Shown here piece after piece: positions 1-9,009 of a DNA stretch of 38,798 nucleotides. Position numbers and translations under genes: made by a program. The notes under the pieces were generated by a model. The model was not told the origin of the DNA, ran no database searches, and saw only the letters and a program-made list of their open reading frames with translations. The stretch comes from Candidatus Bathyarchaeota archaeon (GTDB lineage: Archaea; Thermoproteota; Bathyarchaeia; Bathyarchaeales; UBA233): NCBI GenBank assembly GCA_025057795.1, contig JANXEP010000009.1:1-38798 (forward strand). The letters run 5' to 3'. Positions within the stretch are counted from its first letter, which is position 1. Each line of letters opens with the position of its first letter.

Positions 1-1358
1 TGGGCATACCCCTAATCGAGGTGGCCACAGCCCCGGTCATAAAAACGCCAAAGGAGGCGGGCGAAGTAGCCCTAGCCATAGGCAAAATCCTCCGCGCCAC
101 CGGGCGGGTTAAGCGGGGATTGGGCACCATACGCCAAGACCTAAACATATCAATACAAGGCGGAGCCCTTACGGAGATTAAAGGCGTGCAGGAGCTTGAG
201 CTTATCCCGCTGGTTGTGGAGTACGAGGTTCAAAGACAGCTAAACCTAATAAAGATCAGCGAAGAACTCCGAAAAGCTGGCGCAACAGAAGAAGATTTGA
301 AAGTGGAGATCTTCGACGTTACGGAAGTTTTTCGGCAGACAGCATGCAAGGTTCTCAGAAAAGTTCTGGAGAAAAACCAGAAAGTCTTGGCGGTGAAGCT
401 TCCAAAGTTTAGGGGCTTTTTAAAGCGGGAACTCATGCCTGGCGTTCGCCTAGGCACAGAAATGGCTGACCGCGCCCGCTTCTGGGGAAGGGTTGGCGGC
501 ATATTCCACACCGACGAAATGCCCGCCTACGGCATAGCCGTCCAAGAAGTTGAAGCCTTAAGGAAGGCTGTAAACGCCCAAGAACAAGACGCGGTGGTCT
601 TTGTAGCAGACAACCCTGAAAACGCTGCAGACGCCCTAAAAGCTGTTTTGGAAAGGGCCCGCGAAGCCATAAAAGGGGTTCCAGAGGAAACCCGCGCAGC
701 AAACCCTGACGGAACAACCCGCTACATGAGGCCGAGGCCTGGAGCAGCCCGCATGTACCCTGAAACCGACATCCCGCCCATAAGGCTTTCAGAAGAATAC
801 GTGAAAGAGTTGAAGAAGCGCTTACCGGAGCTTCCAGAGCAAAAGTTTCAGAGGCTGATGCGTGAATACAGCCTCAACGAGAAAATAGCTAGACAGCTCA
901 TGGACTCCGAATATGTGGAGCTTTTCGAAACACTAGCTAAAGAAACAAAAATTTCCCCCACAACAATAGCGGTTTTCCTAACAGAAACCTTGAAAGCTCT
1001 AAAACGCGACGGAATCCCAACAGAGAAGCTCTCGGAAACGCATATAAGGGATATCTTCAGAAGCCTGAGCCTAGGCGAAATAACCAAAGAATCCCTCTCA
1101 GACATCGCCGCGTGGCTGGCAAAAAACGATGGAAAAAGCCTTCAAGAGGCCATAGGCAGCCTAGGCCTAAAGACCCTATCAAGAGAGGAGTTGGAGAAAA
1201 TCATCGATAACATAGTCGCACAGAACAAAGATTTAATTGAAAAAAGCGGCGTGAAAGCCTTCGGCCAAATAATGGGTTTGGTGATGAAAACTGTTAGGGG
1301 TAAGGCTGACGCTGCGCTGGTCAACGACCTTGTAAAAAAGAAGCTAGAGAAGTTGTGA
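1..1358 (+). CDS. gatE: Glu-tRNA(Gln) amidotransferase subunit E, 3' part
   Basis: Archaeal GatE works with GatD to convert misacylated Glu-tRNA(Gln) to Gln-tRNA(Gln) in the cytoplasm; it binds the tRNA and activates the glutamate. The reading frame is already open at base 3 and reads GIPLIEVATAP, the conserved GatB/GatE core strand, so the GTG at 21 is not the true start and the gene begins outside the window. About 450 of the usual ~620 residues are present. Next come GatE-typical KRGLGTIRQDLNISI, then an inserted domain (roughly residues 100-250 of the visible part) and a C-terminal helical YqeY-like tail ending GKADAALVNDLVKKKL, which is the tRNA-binding end. It stops at 1358, tail to tail with the ABC importer operon. 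The family is archaea-specific, which helps place the organism. Confidence 0.95.
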   Translation, partial: GIPLIEVATAPVIKTPKEAGEVALAIGKILRATGRVKRGLGTIRQDLNISIQGGALTEIKGVQELELIPLVVEYEVQRQLNLIKISEELRKAGATEEDLKVEIFDVTEVFRQTACKVLRKVLEKNQKVLAVKLPKFRGFLKRELMPGVRLGTEMADRARFWGRVGGIFHTDEMPAYGIAVQEVEALRKAVNAQEQDAVVFVADNPENAADALKAVLERAREAIKGVPEETRAANPDGTTRYMRPRPGAARMYPETDIPPIRLSEEYVKELKKRLPELPEQKFQRLMREYSLNEKIARQLMDSEYVELFETLAKETKISPTTIAVFLTETLKALKRDGIPTEKLSETHIRDIFRSLSLGEITKESLSDIAAWLAKNDGKSLQEAIGSLGLKTLSREELEKIIDNIVAQNKDLIEKSGVKAFGQIMGLVMKTVRGKADAALVNDLVKKKLEKL

Positions 1359-1375
1359 AATCCGAGCCTTATGCC

Positions 1376-2335
1376 CTAATAGTGTAGGTGACATGCAACC
1401 ATATGCTTGTTTCCAACATCGACTAACTGTGGCTCCTCTTTACATTTTCCAAATACAAAGGGGCATCTCGTGTTGAAACGGCACCCCGAAGGCGGATTTA
1501 TTGGACTGGGCGGCTCTCCGGGAATCACGTTCCTTTCCTTGAACCTGTTTCCTGGGTCTGGGTCTGGAACAGCCTCTATCAACGCTTTTGTGTATGGGTG
1601 TAGAGGATTTTTTATAACCTCTTTTGTGGGGCCGTATTCAACTATTTTGCCGAGGTACATGACCCCAATGTTATCGGAGAAATAATTTGCTGTGGCAATG
1701 TCATGTGTTATATACATTATGCCCATGGCGTATTTTTTCTGCAAATCCCTAAGAAGGAAGAGAATTTCCGCTCTGCTGGAAGCGTCAATCATGGAGACGG
1801 GTTCATCTGCAACCAAAAATACTGGATCAAGCACTATGGCCTTCGCGATTCCAACTCTTTGCCGCTGCCCTCCAGAAAGCATGTGGGGGTATTTAGGTAA
1901 AAACTCCTCTGTAGGCAACAAACGCACATCGCTTAAGGCCTTTAGAAGTTTCTTCTCCCTCTCGTCAGCGGGATAACCGTGAACAAGCATTGGTTCTTCA
2001 ATTATCTGCCTAATCGTCATGTAAGGGTTCAGCGACATGAACGGGTCCTGAAACACCATCTGCGCCTTCTTTCTAAACTCTTTAAGGTTTTCCTTAACAT
2101 GCGTGATGTCCTTACCTTCAAAAATTATTTTTCCAGATGTGGGGTCGACAAGTTTGAGGGCTGTCCTTCCCAAAGTGGTTTTGCCGCTTCCAGACTCGCC
2201 GACTAACGCGACGGTTTCGCTTTTATGTATAGTTAAGGAAACTCCGTCAACAGCCTTAACCACCAACGTTTTAAAGAAGCCCTTAGTGACGTAGAAGTAG
2301 GTTTTAATGTTTACAAGCTCAATAATCGCGCTCAA
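1376..2335 (-). CDS. Peptide-type ABC importer ATPase, OppF/DppF type
   Basis: One of two ATPases powering the importer encoded at 1376-8523. Visible motifs are Walker A GESGSGKT (residues 46-53), Q-loop VFQDP (~94-98), signature LSGGQRQR (153-160), Walker B FLVADEP (173-179) and a switch His in YITHD. The C-terminal oligopeptide-transporter extension with [13 protein letters not shown] is present; in this family its cysteines can bind an Fe-S cluster. At 319 aa it has normal length. It is the last gene of the operon, 6 nt after the OppD-type gene. Substrate cannot be told from the ATPase; peptides or oligosaccharides are both possible for this family. Confidence 0.95.
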   Translation of the reverse strand: MSAIIELVNIKTYFYVTKGFFKTLVVKAVDGVSLTIHKSETVALVGESGSGKTTLGRTALKLVDPTSGKIIFEGKDITHVKENLKEFRKKAQMVFQDPFMSLNPYMTIRQIIEEPMLVHGYPADEREKKLLKALSDVRLLPTEEFLPKYPHMLSGGQRQRVGIAKAIVLDPVFLVADEPVSMIDASSRAEILFLLRDLQKKYAMGIMYITHDIATANYFSDNIGVMYLGKIVEYGPTKEVIKNPLHPYTKALIEAVPDPDPGNRFKERNVIPGEPPSPINPPSGCRFNTRCPFVFGKCKEEPQLVDVGNKHMVACHLHY

Positions 2336-2341
2336 GGCAGA

Positions 2342-3292
2342 TCACTCATAAAGCCAACATTTAACCAGTCTTCCGTCAACATCGATTGCGGGGGGACGAT
2401 TCACCCTACACTTTTCCATTACATGCTGGCATCTTGGGTTAAATCTGCATCCAGGAGGCGGATTTATAAGATCTGGAGGTGCACCAGGTATAAATTCTGG
2501 CATCTTATCGCCCCTCAAAAGGGGAACGCATGAAATCAGTTTTTGGGTGTATGGGTGTTTCGGGGCAAGCAGCACTTTTTCGATGGGGCCAAGCTCCACT
2601 ATTTCGCCCACGTACATGACCCCGATCTTGTCGCATAAATCGCTGGCTAATGCTATATCGTGGGTTATATAAATCATTGATAAGTGTAACTGTTTTTTCA
2701 GCCTCTTTAGCAGATTCATTATTTGAGCTTGTACGCTTACATCAAGAGCCGACGTGGGTTCGTCGAGAATCACTATTTCCGGGTTAAGCGCCAAGGCCGT
2801 TGCTATGACAACCCTTTGCCTCATGCCCCCGCTAAGTTCATGGGGGTACCTCTCAGTGAATTCTGGAGGTAGGCCGACCAGTTTAAAAAGCTCCTTCGCC
2901 TTTTCTAAAGCCTCCTTCTTGTCAACGTTTTTATGCACTATTAATGGTTCCGCCACTTGAAAACCAGCCTTTAGCACTGGGTTGAGGGAGTTCATGGCTC
3001 CTTGAAAAACCATAGATATTTTTTTCCATCTAATTTGGCTTCTAATTTCTCCCTCATTTAAATTCATTAAATTCTTGCCCTTGAAAAGAATCTCTCCCTC
3101 AAACTTTACAACATTACTCGGTAGAAGCCTTATCAGGGCTATGGCCGTGCTGGATTTTCCGCATCCCGACTCGCCTACAAGCCCTAAGGCTTCGCCGCCT
3201 TCTAAATCAAACGCAACGTCGTCTACGGCTTTAACCGAGCCCCTTAGCGTTCCATAGTAAAGTTTAAGGTTGTTTACGCTTAGAACAGCCAT
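2342..3292 (-). CDS. Peptide-type ABC importer ATPase, OppD/DppD type
   Basis: Second ATPase of the importer. Walker A is GESGCGKS (residues 40-47 from this start), followed by Q-loop VFQGA, signature LSGGMRQR, Walker B IVILDEPTSALD and the C-terminal NPPPGCRFNPRC extension. The open frame extends upstream to 3406, but that part lies inside the permease gene. I chose ATG 3292 because it overlaps the permease stop as TAATG and a GAGGAG Shine-Dalgarno sits 9 nt upstream; ATG 3301 directly abuts the same purine tract and is less likely. The resulting 316 aa fit the family. Overlap with the permease implies translational coupling. Confidence 0.94.
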   Translation of the reverse strand: MAVLSVNNLKLYYGTLRGSVKAVDDVAFDLEGGEALGLVGESGCGKSSTAIALIRLLPSNVVKFEGEILFKGKNLMNLNEGEIRSQIRWKKISMVFQGAMNSLNPVLKAGFQVAEPLIVHKNVDKKEALEKAKELFKLVGLPPEFTERYPHELSGGMRQRVVIATALALNPEIVILDEPTSALDVSVQAQIMNLLKRLKKQLHLSMIYITHDIALASDLCDKIGVMYVGEIVELGPIEKVLLAPKHPYTQKLISCVPLLRGDKMPEFIPGAPPDLINPPPGCRFNPRCQHVMEKCRVNRPPAIDVDGRLVKCWLYE

Positions 3293-4722
3293 TACCGCCA
3301 TCTCCTCAGCTTTGGGTTTACAACAGGCTCTAGTCCAAGGGCTAATAGCACGAAGGTTACCGCCGAAAAGACTATGAGAACTCCAGGGGGTAGAATCCAC
3401 CACCAATAGCCGAGATAAACCGCCCCGTTCTTGAAGCCGTGTTCAAGAATCTGCCCCCATGTGGGCATGCTGGGATCTCCCAGTCCTAAGAAGCTTAGTC
3501 CCGCCTCTGCAAGTATTGCTGAAGGAGTATAGAAAATCATCTGGGAGAGTATGTAGGGGGCTACCTGCGGAAATATGTGGCGCAGCATGATCCTTCGCCT
3601 GGAGGCGCCGATAGACACTGCGGATTCAACAAAGGGCGCGGTTTTAATTGATAGGACCATAGAGCGGAGGATTATGGTTAAAGATGGCCAGCCGAAAGCC
3701 ACCAGCACGAGCACAATGATCCACAGTTTTCCGCCAAATATGAAAGTGAGGAGTATCAGCAAAGGAAGCTGGGGGAAATTGTTTATGACGTCGGCTGTTC
3801 TCTGGATAAAATCGTCTAAGCGGCCACCTACATAACCGCTGACTATGCCTAAAACAGCGCCGATAACCGTTGTTATTACGGAAGTTGCAAATCCTATTAG
3901 CAGGGCAACGGGAAATCCGAAAAGCAGTCCTTGAAAGAGGTCTCTCCCCAACGTGTCGGTTCCCATTAGACCATAAACCATCCCGCCGACAACAAAGGCA
4001 ACTCTGCCTACATTGTCTCTTATGTCTAGGGAGGACAGCACGATTTTTATGCGGTATAAGCCCTCTAAAGGCTGGAACGAGTCGTTAACTGGCTTTCCAA
4101 AGATTATTTTTTCGTAGCCTATATCCATTACTTTGCTCGGGGTTGCTGAAAAATTGTATTCTGTTAAAAGGAATGAGGATAGGGCGTGTGCTATGGCTGT
4201 TTCGCCGCTTAAAAGGATTCGCTTGGGTTCACTTGTGTATCTAAAGTATGGAGGTTCCTCCCCAGAAAGCGGCTTCTCAACACTTAGCGTGTACAAGTCT
4301 ATTGTTCTGTTGTCAGGTCTTTCAATAAATAATTTCACCATCGGGGGGCTTTTATAGTAGGTTAAGTTTTCAAGTCTTAGAACAATGAATGTTGGAAATT
4401 GACTGGATTTAAGCTCGTAACTCATGACATAATTTTTCATGTAATACTGGCCTGAAAGTTGAGGTATTGAAAATTCAGAGAAGAGAACCGAGTGTTCCAG
4501 CATTTTTTCTGGGGAAAAGTAGTTCACCCACGCGGGTTTTGCAAGCTTTGGATTTTCAATCCAATATCGTGGGTTGCTCCAATAACTAGTCCCGTAATCA
4601 AGGGGCATCGTTGCTACAGTGAAAATGGAAACTGCTATTACGATTAGTAAGAAAATGACGCCGAGTTTTGAAATGTTGCTTGCCCAAAACTCGCTTAAGG
4701 ATTCCCTGAAATAGCTGCTCAC
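3292..4722 (-). CDS. ABC importer permease, DppC/OppC type, with large external insertion
   Basis: Inner permease of the peptide-type importer. There is a first membrane helix at about residues 19-39, then an unusually long hydrophilic stretch (about 40-255), then the normal permease core starting at GLMGTDTLGRDLFQG (family consensus HPLGTDxLGRD) and five more helices. The ATPase-coupling EAA-like loop is GASRRRIMLRHIFP, about residues 373-386. Typical DppC is about 300 aa; this one is 476 aa, the difference lying almost wholly in the loop after helix 1, which should face outside and could contact the binding protein. It overlaps dppB by 4 nt (ATGA) upstream and the OppD-type gene downstream. 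Confidence 0.93.
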   Translation of the reverse strand: MSSYFRESLSEFWASNISKLGVIFLLIVIAVSIFTVATMPLDYGTSYWSNPRYWIENPKLAKPAWVNYFSPEKMLEHSVLFSEFSIPQLSGQYYMKNYVMSYELKSSQFPTFIVLRLENLTYYKSPPMVKLFIERPDNRTIDLYTLSVEKPLSGEEPPYFRYTSEPKRILLSGETAIAHALSSFLLTEYNFSATPSKVMDIGYEKIIFGKPVNDSFQPLEGLYRIKIVLSSLDIRDNVGRVAFVVGGMVYGLMGTDTLGRDLFQGLLFGFPVALLIGFATSVITTVIGAVLGIVSGYVGGRLDDFIQRTADVINNFPQLPLLILLTFIFGGKLWIIVLVLVAFGWPSLTIILRSMVLSIKTAPFVESAVSIGASRRRIMLRHIFPQVAPYILSQMIFYTPSAILAEAGLSFLGLGDPSMPTWGQILEHGFKNGAVYLGYWWWILPPGVLIVFSAVTFVLLALGLEPVVNPKLRRWR

Positions 4723-5768
4723 TTGTATCTCACCCTCGGATCTAAAACAACGTAGAGAACCTCAAGTACAAACCTAGAGACAATGTAGATGAGCGTATAC
4801 ATGTATGTTAAAGCCAGTATCAAAGCCTCGTCCACAGCCATTATCGAGTTGTAGTAAAGCAGCCCCATACCTGGCCAGCCGAAAACTGTCTCTGTGAGTA
4901 TGGCCCCTCCAAGATATGCTGGCAGCGCGAGGATTAGATTTGTTAAAATTGGGGGAGCGGCAACCCGTATAATGTACCTCCAAAGGACTAGTTTTTCGGG
5001 AAACCCCTTTGCCCTAGCAGCCGTAACAAAATCCTCCTGAGCCGTGGTGATAACGATGCTTCTTGTTATGTAAATCCACGAGCCTGATAAGGCGATAACT
5101 AGCGTTATTATTGGAAGCGCGGCGTGCCAGATTAGATCAAGAAAAAGGCCCAGGGGATCTGCGGGAGGCGGCGTGCTATACATGCCCTGTGAGGGAAATG
5201 CTTTGAAGTAGAAGGCAAAAACTAGGATCATGAGCATTCCTAGCCACCATGTTGGCAGGGCATAGGATATCGACGAGTAGAGGGATACCGCCCTGTCAAG
5301 AATGGTGCCGGGTTTTGTCGCCACTTTGACGCCCAGCACTAAACCTAAAATAAAGTTTATCACCAACACGGTTATCATTAAAAGGATCGTGTTAGGAAAC
5401 CTCTCCATTATTATGTCTGCCACTTTTATGCTGCCGGTGAATGTCTGCTGAGTTTTTGCGTTACCAAGATCTAAAGTGATTATTCTCAAAAGCATATTGG
5501 GCATTCGCACGTACCAGGGTTTGTCTAGGCCGTATGCAACTATGAGGTTTTCCTTAATTTTTTCCATAGCTTGGTCAAGCTGCTCGGGATCTTTTATTTG
5601 GGTGGCTAGTTTTTGACGGGTAGCCCTCAAATCTTCGTTCATCATTGCATTTAGTATTTTGTCAGATAGACCCGTAGCTCCAACGGTTGCAACCGTTAAG
5701 AGTAAAACGCAGAATAGGACTACAAGTAAGGTTGCGCCTTTTACAACTAAAGTTCTTACAAGCCCCAA
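4719..5768 (-). CDS. ABC importer permease, DppB/OppB type
   Basis: First permease of the importer, 349 aa, predicted to have six membrane helices. The first helix is near residues 12-30, followed by an external loop of about 100 residues with the family-typical YGLDKPWYVR and LGNAK segments. The EAA-like coupling loop is around AARAKGFPEKLVLWRYIIR. It ends in VLDPRVRYK, as DppB proteins usually do. The start is a TTG at 5768, the only reasonable start before helix 1; a TATA-like AAATATATA at 5783-5793 suggests a short or absent leader. It overlaps the DppC gene by 4 nt. The binding-protein gene lies 91 nt upstream on the same strand. Confidence 0.93.
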   Translation of the reverse strand: MGLVRTLVVKGATLLVVLFCVLLLTVATVGATGLSDKILNAMMNEDLRATRQKLATQIKDPEQLDQAMEKIKENLIVAYGLDKPWYVRMPNMLLRIITLDLGNAKTQQTFTGSIKVADIIMERFPNTILLMITVLVINFILGLVLGVKVATKPGTILDRAVSLYSSISYALPTWWLGMLMILVFAFYFKAFPSQGMYSTPPPADPLGLFLDLIWHAALPIITLVIALSGSWIYITRSIVITTAQEDFVTAARAKGFPEKLVLWRYIIRVAAPPILTNLILALPAYLGGAILTETVFGWPGMGLLYYNSIMAVDEALILALTYMYTLIYIVSRFVLEVLYVVLDPRVRYK

Positions 5769-5782
5769 CTTAAACCGCCAAT

Positions 5783-5795
5783 ATATATTTATCCC
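5783..5795 (-). promoter_or_regulatory. TATA-box candidate ahead of the permease-ATPase genes
   Basis: On the minus strand the sequence GATAAATATATA lies about 20-27 nt before the TTG of the DppB-type gene. This suits an archaeal TATA box giving a leaderless or near-leaderless message. It would allow the membrane and ATPase genes to be transcribed separately from the abundant binding protein. Assigned by eye from position and composition only. Confidence 0.4.
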
Positions 5796-5829
5796 TTTTT
5801 AGAGTTAAACATCCAAAATAAATAGTTTG

Positions 5830-5850
5830 CCAATAAAAAAGAGGGAAAGA
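5830..5850 (-). terminator. T-rich terminator candidate after the binding-protein gene
   Basis: Ten nucleotides past the binding-protein stop, the minus strand reads a pyrimidine stretch with TTTTTT (5834-5840). Archaeal RNA polymerase terminates at such U-tracts without a strong hairpin. It would reduce read-through from the binding-protein gene into the permeases. Confidence 0.35.
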
Positions 5851-5859
5851 TCTAGGGAG

Positions 5860-8523
5860 TCATTTTTTCTTCAAAATGAGCCATAGGGTGAGTATCATGG
5901 TAATTATTGTGAGCACCGCTATGACTGCCACGGCGATCATTAAGGTGTTCACTGTCGATGTTAAATTGGACACGGTGTTATCTAGGCTGGCTATCGAATT
6001 AGCAAGATTAGTGTTTACAATAGTTAGCTGTCCTGAAACACTGTTTATCGCATTGTTTAAGCTGCTTACAGCGCTGTTTAGCGCATCTAAAACCGGCTGT
6101 AGCGAGGGGTATTCTGGGATTTCAACTTCTGGGAATGAAAGCACGTCAAAGAACACTTTCAAAGTGCTTATGAAGGCTACTTCCTCGCTGTAGGCTGCTA
6201 GTGTCAACTCGTAAAGCCCGGGTTTCAGTTTCGAAGTGAAATCCTCAGATAAAGCTATAATGAATCTAGTTGCAGTTACCCCTTCAGCGTCGCCTATATC
6301 CAGAATTTCGCCAGTTATCGGGTCTTTCATTAAATATTTAACATTCAAAGGCGGGATACCGCTTAGATCCACAACAAACGATGCTGGACTGCCCGTTACA
6401 ACTGTTGGAACACCAGTTCTAACTATTTCGGGTGATGTCGGTATGCCATAGTACCAGTCGCCTTTGGAGAATGGATAAGTTGGGTCGCGGAAAGCCTTTA
6501 GAACAGCATATTGACCGGCTGGGTTAAGGGAGTCTAAGTAGAATGGGCCGTCGCTAACAACCAAGTGTCCCTTCTCGTTAAACCATTTTATGGCGGCGTC
6601 ATATCTGTCCTTTGCCTCTGTGGTTGTGGCATATCTAGTGCCTAAGACGTTAAAAACATTTTCTGGGAAGAAGTTTGCAGAGGCAAAATCTGCGACGGCG
6701 TCTTTAACCATTTTTGCATGATCATTTAGGGCCACTGAAAGCCATGGAATGCCCCGCGCTTTGGATGCACTTTGCGAGTAAGCCGCAGCGCCGTCCACAA
6801 AAACCACTTCGTCCATTGCAGCGAGAACTTCCCATGGATAGTTCCCCATGGGCGGAGAACCGCCTATCAGGTCTGCATAGTCTGCAATGTAGTCCATGTC
6901 AAAGTGCCAGAAGTCTAAGTACACTTCCAAGGTTTTGCCAACTATTTTGAGTCCTTTAATTAGGGGTAGAGTCTCTGCCAGCAAAGCAGAAGTTGAAGAT
7001 TCAAGGGCGGATTTTTCAGGGTCAAATGCCAGTTCATAGTGTTGATAAATACTGAAGAGGACGTCTGCCCAAGTTATGGTTTGACCATGATGCCACTTAG
7101 CACCTATATACTTGGACAAGTCAAAAACAACCTTGCTGGTTGCTTTGACGCCTGAACCTACAGCAACCCACTTGTTTTCTTTGGCATTCCATAGAAATGC
7201 GTCAGAAGGTACATCCAATTTTCCACGCGGTCCAGCCGTGGTAACAGTGTAGTCCCATCTGAAAGGTATTGGCTTGCCGCTGAACGGGTGACGCCAGACG
7301 AATGGATCGTGGACAGCAATCCACATGTCATTGCTGTACACGTCATCGTGGCCTGCAATGGGGTTCCAAACGCTAGCCTCTGTCCAAACCCACAAGTGGC
7401 CGACTTTAACTTCGCTCTTTCCAGCTATGTAAACCTCTCTCGGATTAAGCGGTGATCTTAAACCAGTGCCTAGGTCGTTTGTTATGCCTTTAACCTCTTT
7501 TCGTGCTGGATGAATCTCCAATCTTGTGGCTGCCCATATACGCACAGATTCTTGAATAATCATTTCTGTTGCCCGCCTGTATAAAGAGTCTCTTTCAGCC
7601 TTGCTGGTGAAGTTTCCCTTGTATATCCGCTGCCCCAAATCATCAAGTGTGCTGTTTTCATACTGCCAATAACCGGATTCTTGCCAGCCAGGCATCCAAC
7701 CGTTCCACGGGCATCCAAATTGGTTTATGGTTGCATAGTCATATTTGTCCACAGCGGATTTGCCCCATCCTTCAGTGTACAGGTGCCATTGTAAGTCTTT
7801 TGGATCTGTGCCATAGATTATGGGTATGGCTTGTCCGAAGGGCATGTACTGCCTATTCACTGTAAAGCCTACGCTTTCTAAGGCTGATGCGAGGGCATCG
7901 CCTATTTCCCTTCTTTCGTCCTCAATGCGAATAATGAAGTTAAGGGTTATAGGCTTGCCTCCGTAGTACCACTTTCCTTCTCGTTTAGTGGCGCCAGCCT
8001 TTGTTAACGCTGAATCTATTACGGCTGCGGCGGTTGTCGGGTCATATTTGAAGTCGTATTTTGCTACAATATCATAGATTGTTACGAAGTCAGGATCATA
8101 TGTTGATAGGAATGTAACCATTGGAGAGGCGAATCCCTTGTATATCTGGTTCGCTATGTAGTCTCTATCCATGAGATAGTTTATGGCAAACCGCACTTCC
8201 TTTATTGACAAAGGATTAAGCTCACCAGAAGGTGCGGGGGCAGGATTCAATACAACATCCACGAGTCCAGCCGGAGCGTAATAGATGGATATGTCTGGCA
8301 AACCGCTTAATGCTTCGGCTTGTGCGGGTCGCAACCCGAAAATATAGTAATCAATGTCGCCAGTTTTTAGCGCTTCACCAGCCAAATCTACGGGCACCCT
8401 TTTAAATATTAAGGTGTCCGTTGCAGGTCCAGCCGCGTATACTGGGGTTGTTGAAGCCAAAAAAGCCGTAGCTGCCAACAATAGAACAAGCGTTGCTGTT
8501 GCTGCCTTTCTCCTTTCATTCAT
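5860..8523 (-). CDS. Family 5 extracellular solute-binding protein, membrane-anchored
   Basis: Substrate-capturing lipid-side component of the importer. An N-terminal signal peptide (basic MNERRK, then a hydrophobic run, cleavage likely after VYAA near residue 31) is followed by SBP family 5 features such as VRFAINYLMDRDYIANQIYKG and a second lobe with the KWHHGQTITWADVLFS segment (family form DGxPxTAxDVxFS). Residues ~700-800 form a beta-rich domain. From about 805 to 855 there is a Ser/Asn-rich heptad coiled coil, then a membrane helix and a KKK tail. At 887 aa it is clearly longer than the usual 500-600. The archaeal C-terminal anchor replaces the bacterial lipid anchor. First gene of the importer locus. 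The ligand is not deducible; peptides are most likely by family. Confidence 0.93.
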   Translation of the reverse strand: MNERRKAATATLVLLLAATAFLASTTPVYAAGPATDTLIFKRVPVDLAGEALKTGDIDYYIFGLRPAQAEALSGLPDISIYYAPAGLVDVVLNPAPAPSGELNPLSIKEVRFAINYLMDRDYIANQIYKGFASPMVTFLSTYDPDFVTIYDIVAKYDFKYDPTTAAAVIDSALTKAGATKREGKWYYGGKPITLNFIIRIEDERREIGDALASALESVGFTVNRQYMPFGQAIPIIYGTDPKDLQWHLYTEGWGKSAVDKYDYATINQFGCPWNGWMPGWQESGYWQYENSTLDDLGQRIYKGNFTSKAERDSLYRRATEMIIQESVRIWAATRLEIHPARKEVKGITNDLGTGLRSPLNPREVYIAGKSEVKVGHLWVWTEASVWNPIAGHDDVYSNDMWIAVHDPFVWRHPFSGKPIPFRWDYTVTTAGPRGKLDVPSDAFLWNAKENKWVAVGSGVKATSKVVFDLSKYIGAKWHHGQTITWADVLFSIYQHYELAFDPEKSALESSTSALLAETLPLIKGLKIVGKTLEVYLDFWHFDMDYIADYADLIGGSPPMGNYPWEVLAAMDEVVFVDGAAAYSQSASKARGIPWLSVALNDHAKMVKDAVADFASANFFPENVFNVLGTRYATTTEAKDRYDAAIKWFNEKGHLVVSDGPFYLDSLNPAGQYAVLKAFRDPTYPFSKGDWYYGIPTSPEIVRTGVPTVVTGSPASFVVDLSGIPPLNVKYLMKDPITGEILDIGDAEGVTATRFIIALSEDFTSKLKPGLYELTLAAYSEEVAFISTLKVFFDVLSFPEVEIPEYPSLQPVLDALNSAVSSLNNAINSVSGQLTIVNTNLANSIASLDNTVSNLTSTVNTLMIAVAVIAVLTIITMILTLWLILKKK

Positions 8524-8557
8524 ATTATGTCACCACGTCGCTCTAATGGGAAGTGCG

Positions 8558-8568
8558 ACTTAATAATG
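8558..8568 (-). promoter_or_regulatory. TATA-like element upstream of the binding-protein gene
   Basis: The minus strand reads ACATTATTAAG about 36-45 nt before the ATG at 8523. Position fits a TATA box with a short leader of about 10-15 nt. The match to the archaeal consensus is weak. Confidence 0.25.
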
Positions 8569-8793
8569 TTTTCTGAAATACACAATTATCCCCATGCTAA
8601 AACATAGGGTTACCCCTTTGCATTTAGAGTTAGCATTACACAACTGGCAAGATTAAAATTTTAAAAGAACCTATCTATTTTCTTAGTTGAATTATTCCTT
8701 CTGGAAAAGTTTTAAGTGCTTCCCCGCAGTAAGGGCAGACGTTGAAATCTGGAAGCACAGGTTTTCCGCATGCAACGCAAAAGCTTGACGGGT

Positions 8794-9009
8794 TTATTTT
8801 TCATCGAAAATCTTCAGCTCCTTTTTCAGACGGCTGATTTCAGTCTTAACTTTTTCTACGCCTTCTTTTAGCGGTTGAATCTCCTTCACTTCAGCCCTTA
8901 TGTTATATATTACGTCCTTGACCTGTGCCAGCAGCGCGTTGTTCATTTCCACAGTTTCGTTTATTGCGTCTAGGAGCTCGCTTTTCTGCTCCAAAAGTTG
9001 GCTTTCCAC
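8794..9009 (-). CDS. Coiled-coil middle fragment of the frameshifted gene
   Basis: As the sequence stands, this is a separate 71-aa frame with a GTG start: a charged, heptad-patterned coiled coil (LLEQKSELLDAINE to EISRLKKELKIFDEK). It overlaps the 3' end of the preceding membrane fragment by 40 nt in another frame, and the frame upstream of the GTG also reads coil-like (KQSIVESQ). That argues it is the continuation of the membrane fragment rather than an independent gene. Confidence 0.45.
   Translation of the reverse strand: MESQLLEQKSELLDAINETVEMNNALLAQVKDVIYNIRAEVKEIQPLKEGVEKVKTEISRLKKELKIFDEK

Noticed and set aside
433..717. Long antisense frames inside gatE, the ABC importer and the oxidoreductase genes
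   Set aside because: They shadow strongly supported genes, have odd composition (Arg/Leu/Ser-rich) and lack ribosome-binding sites.
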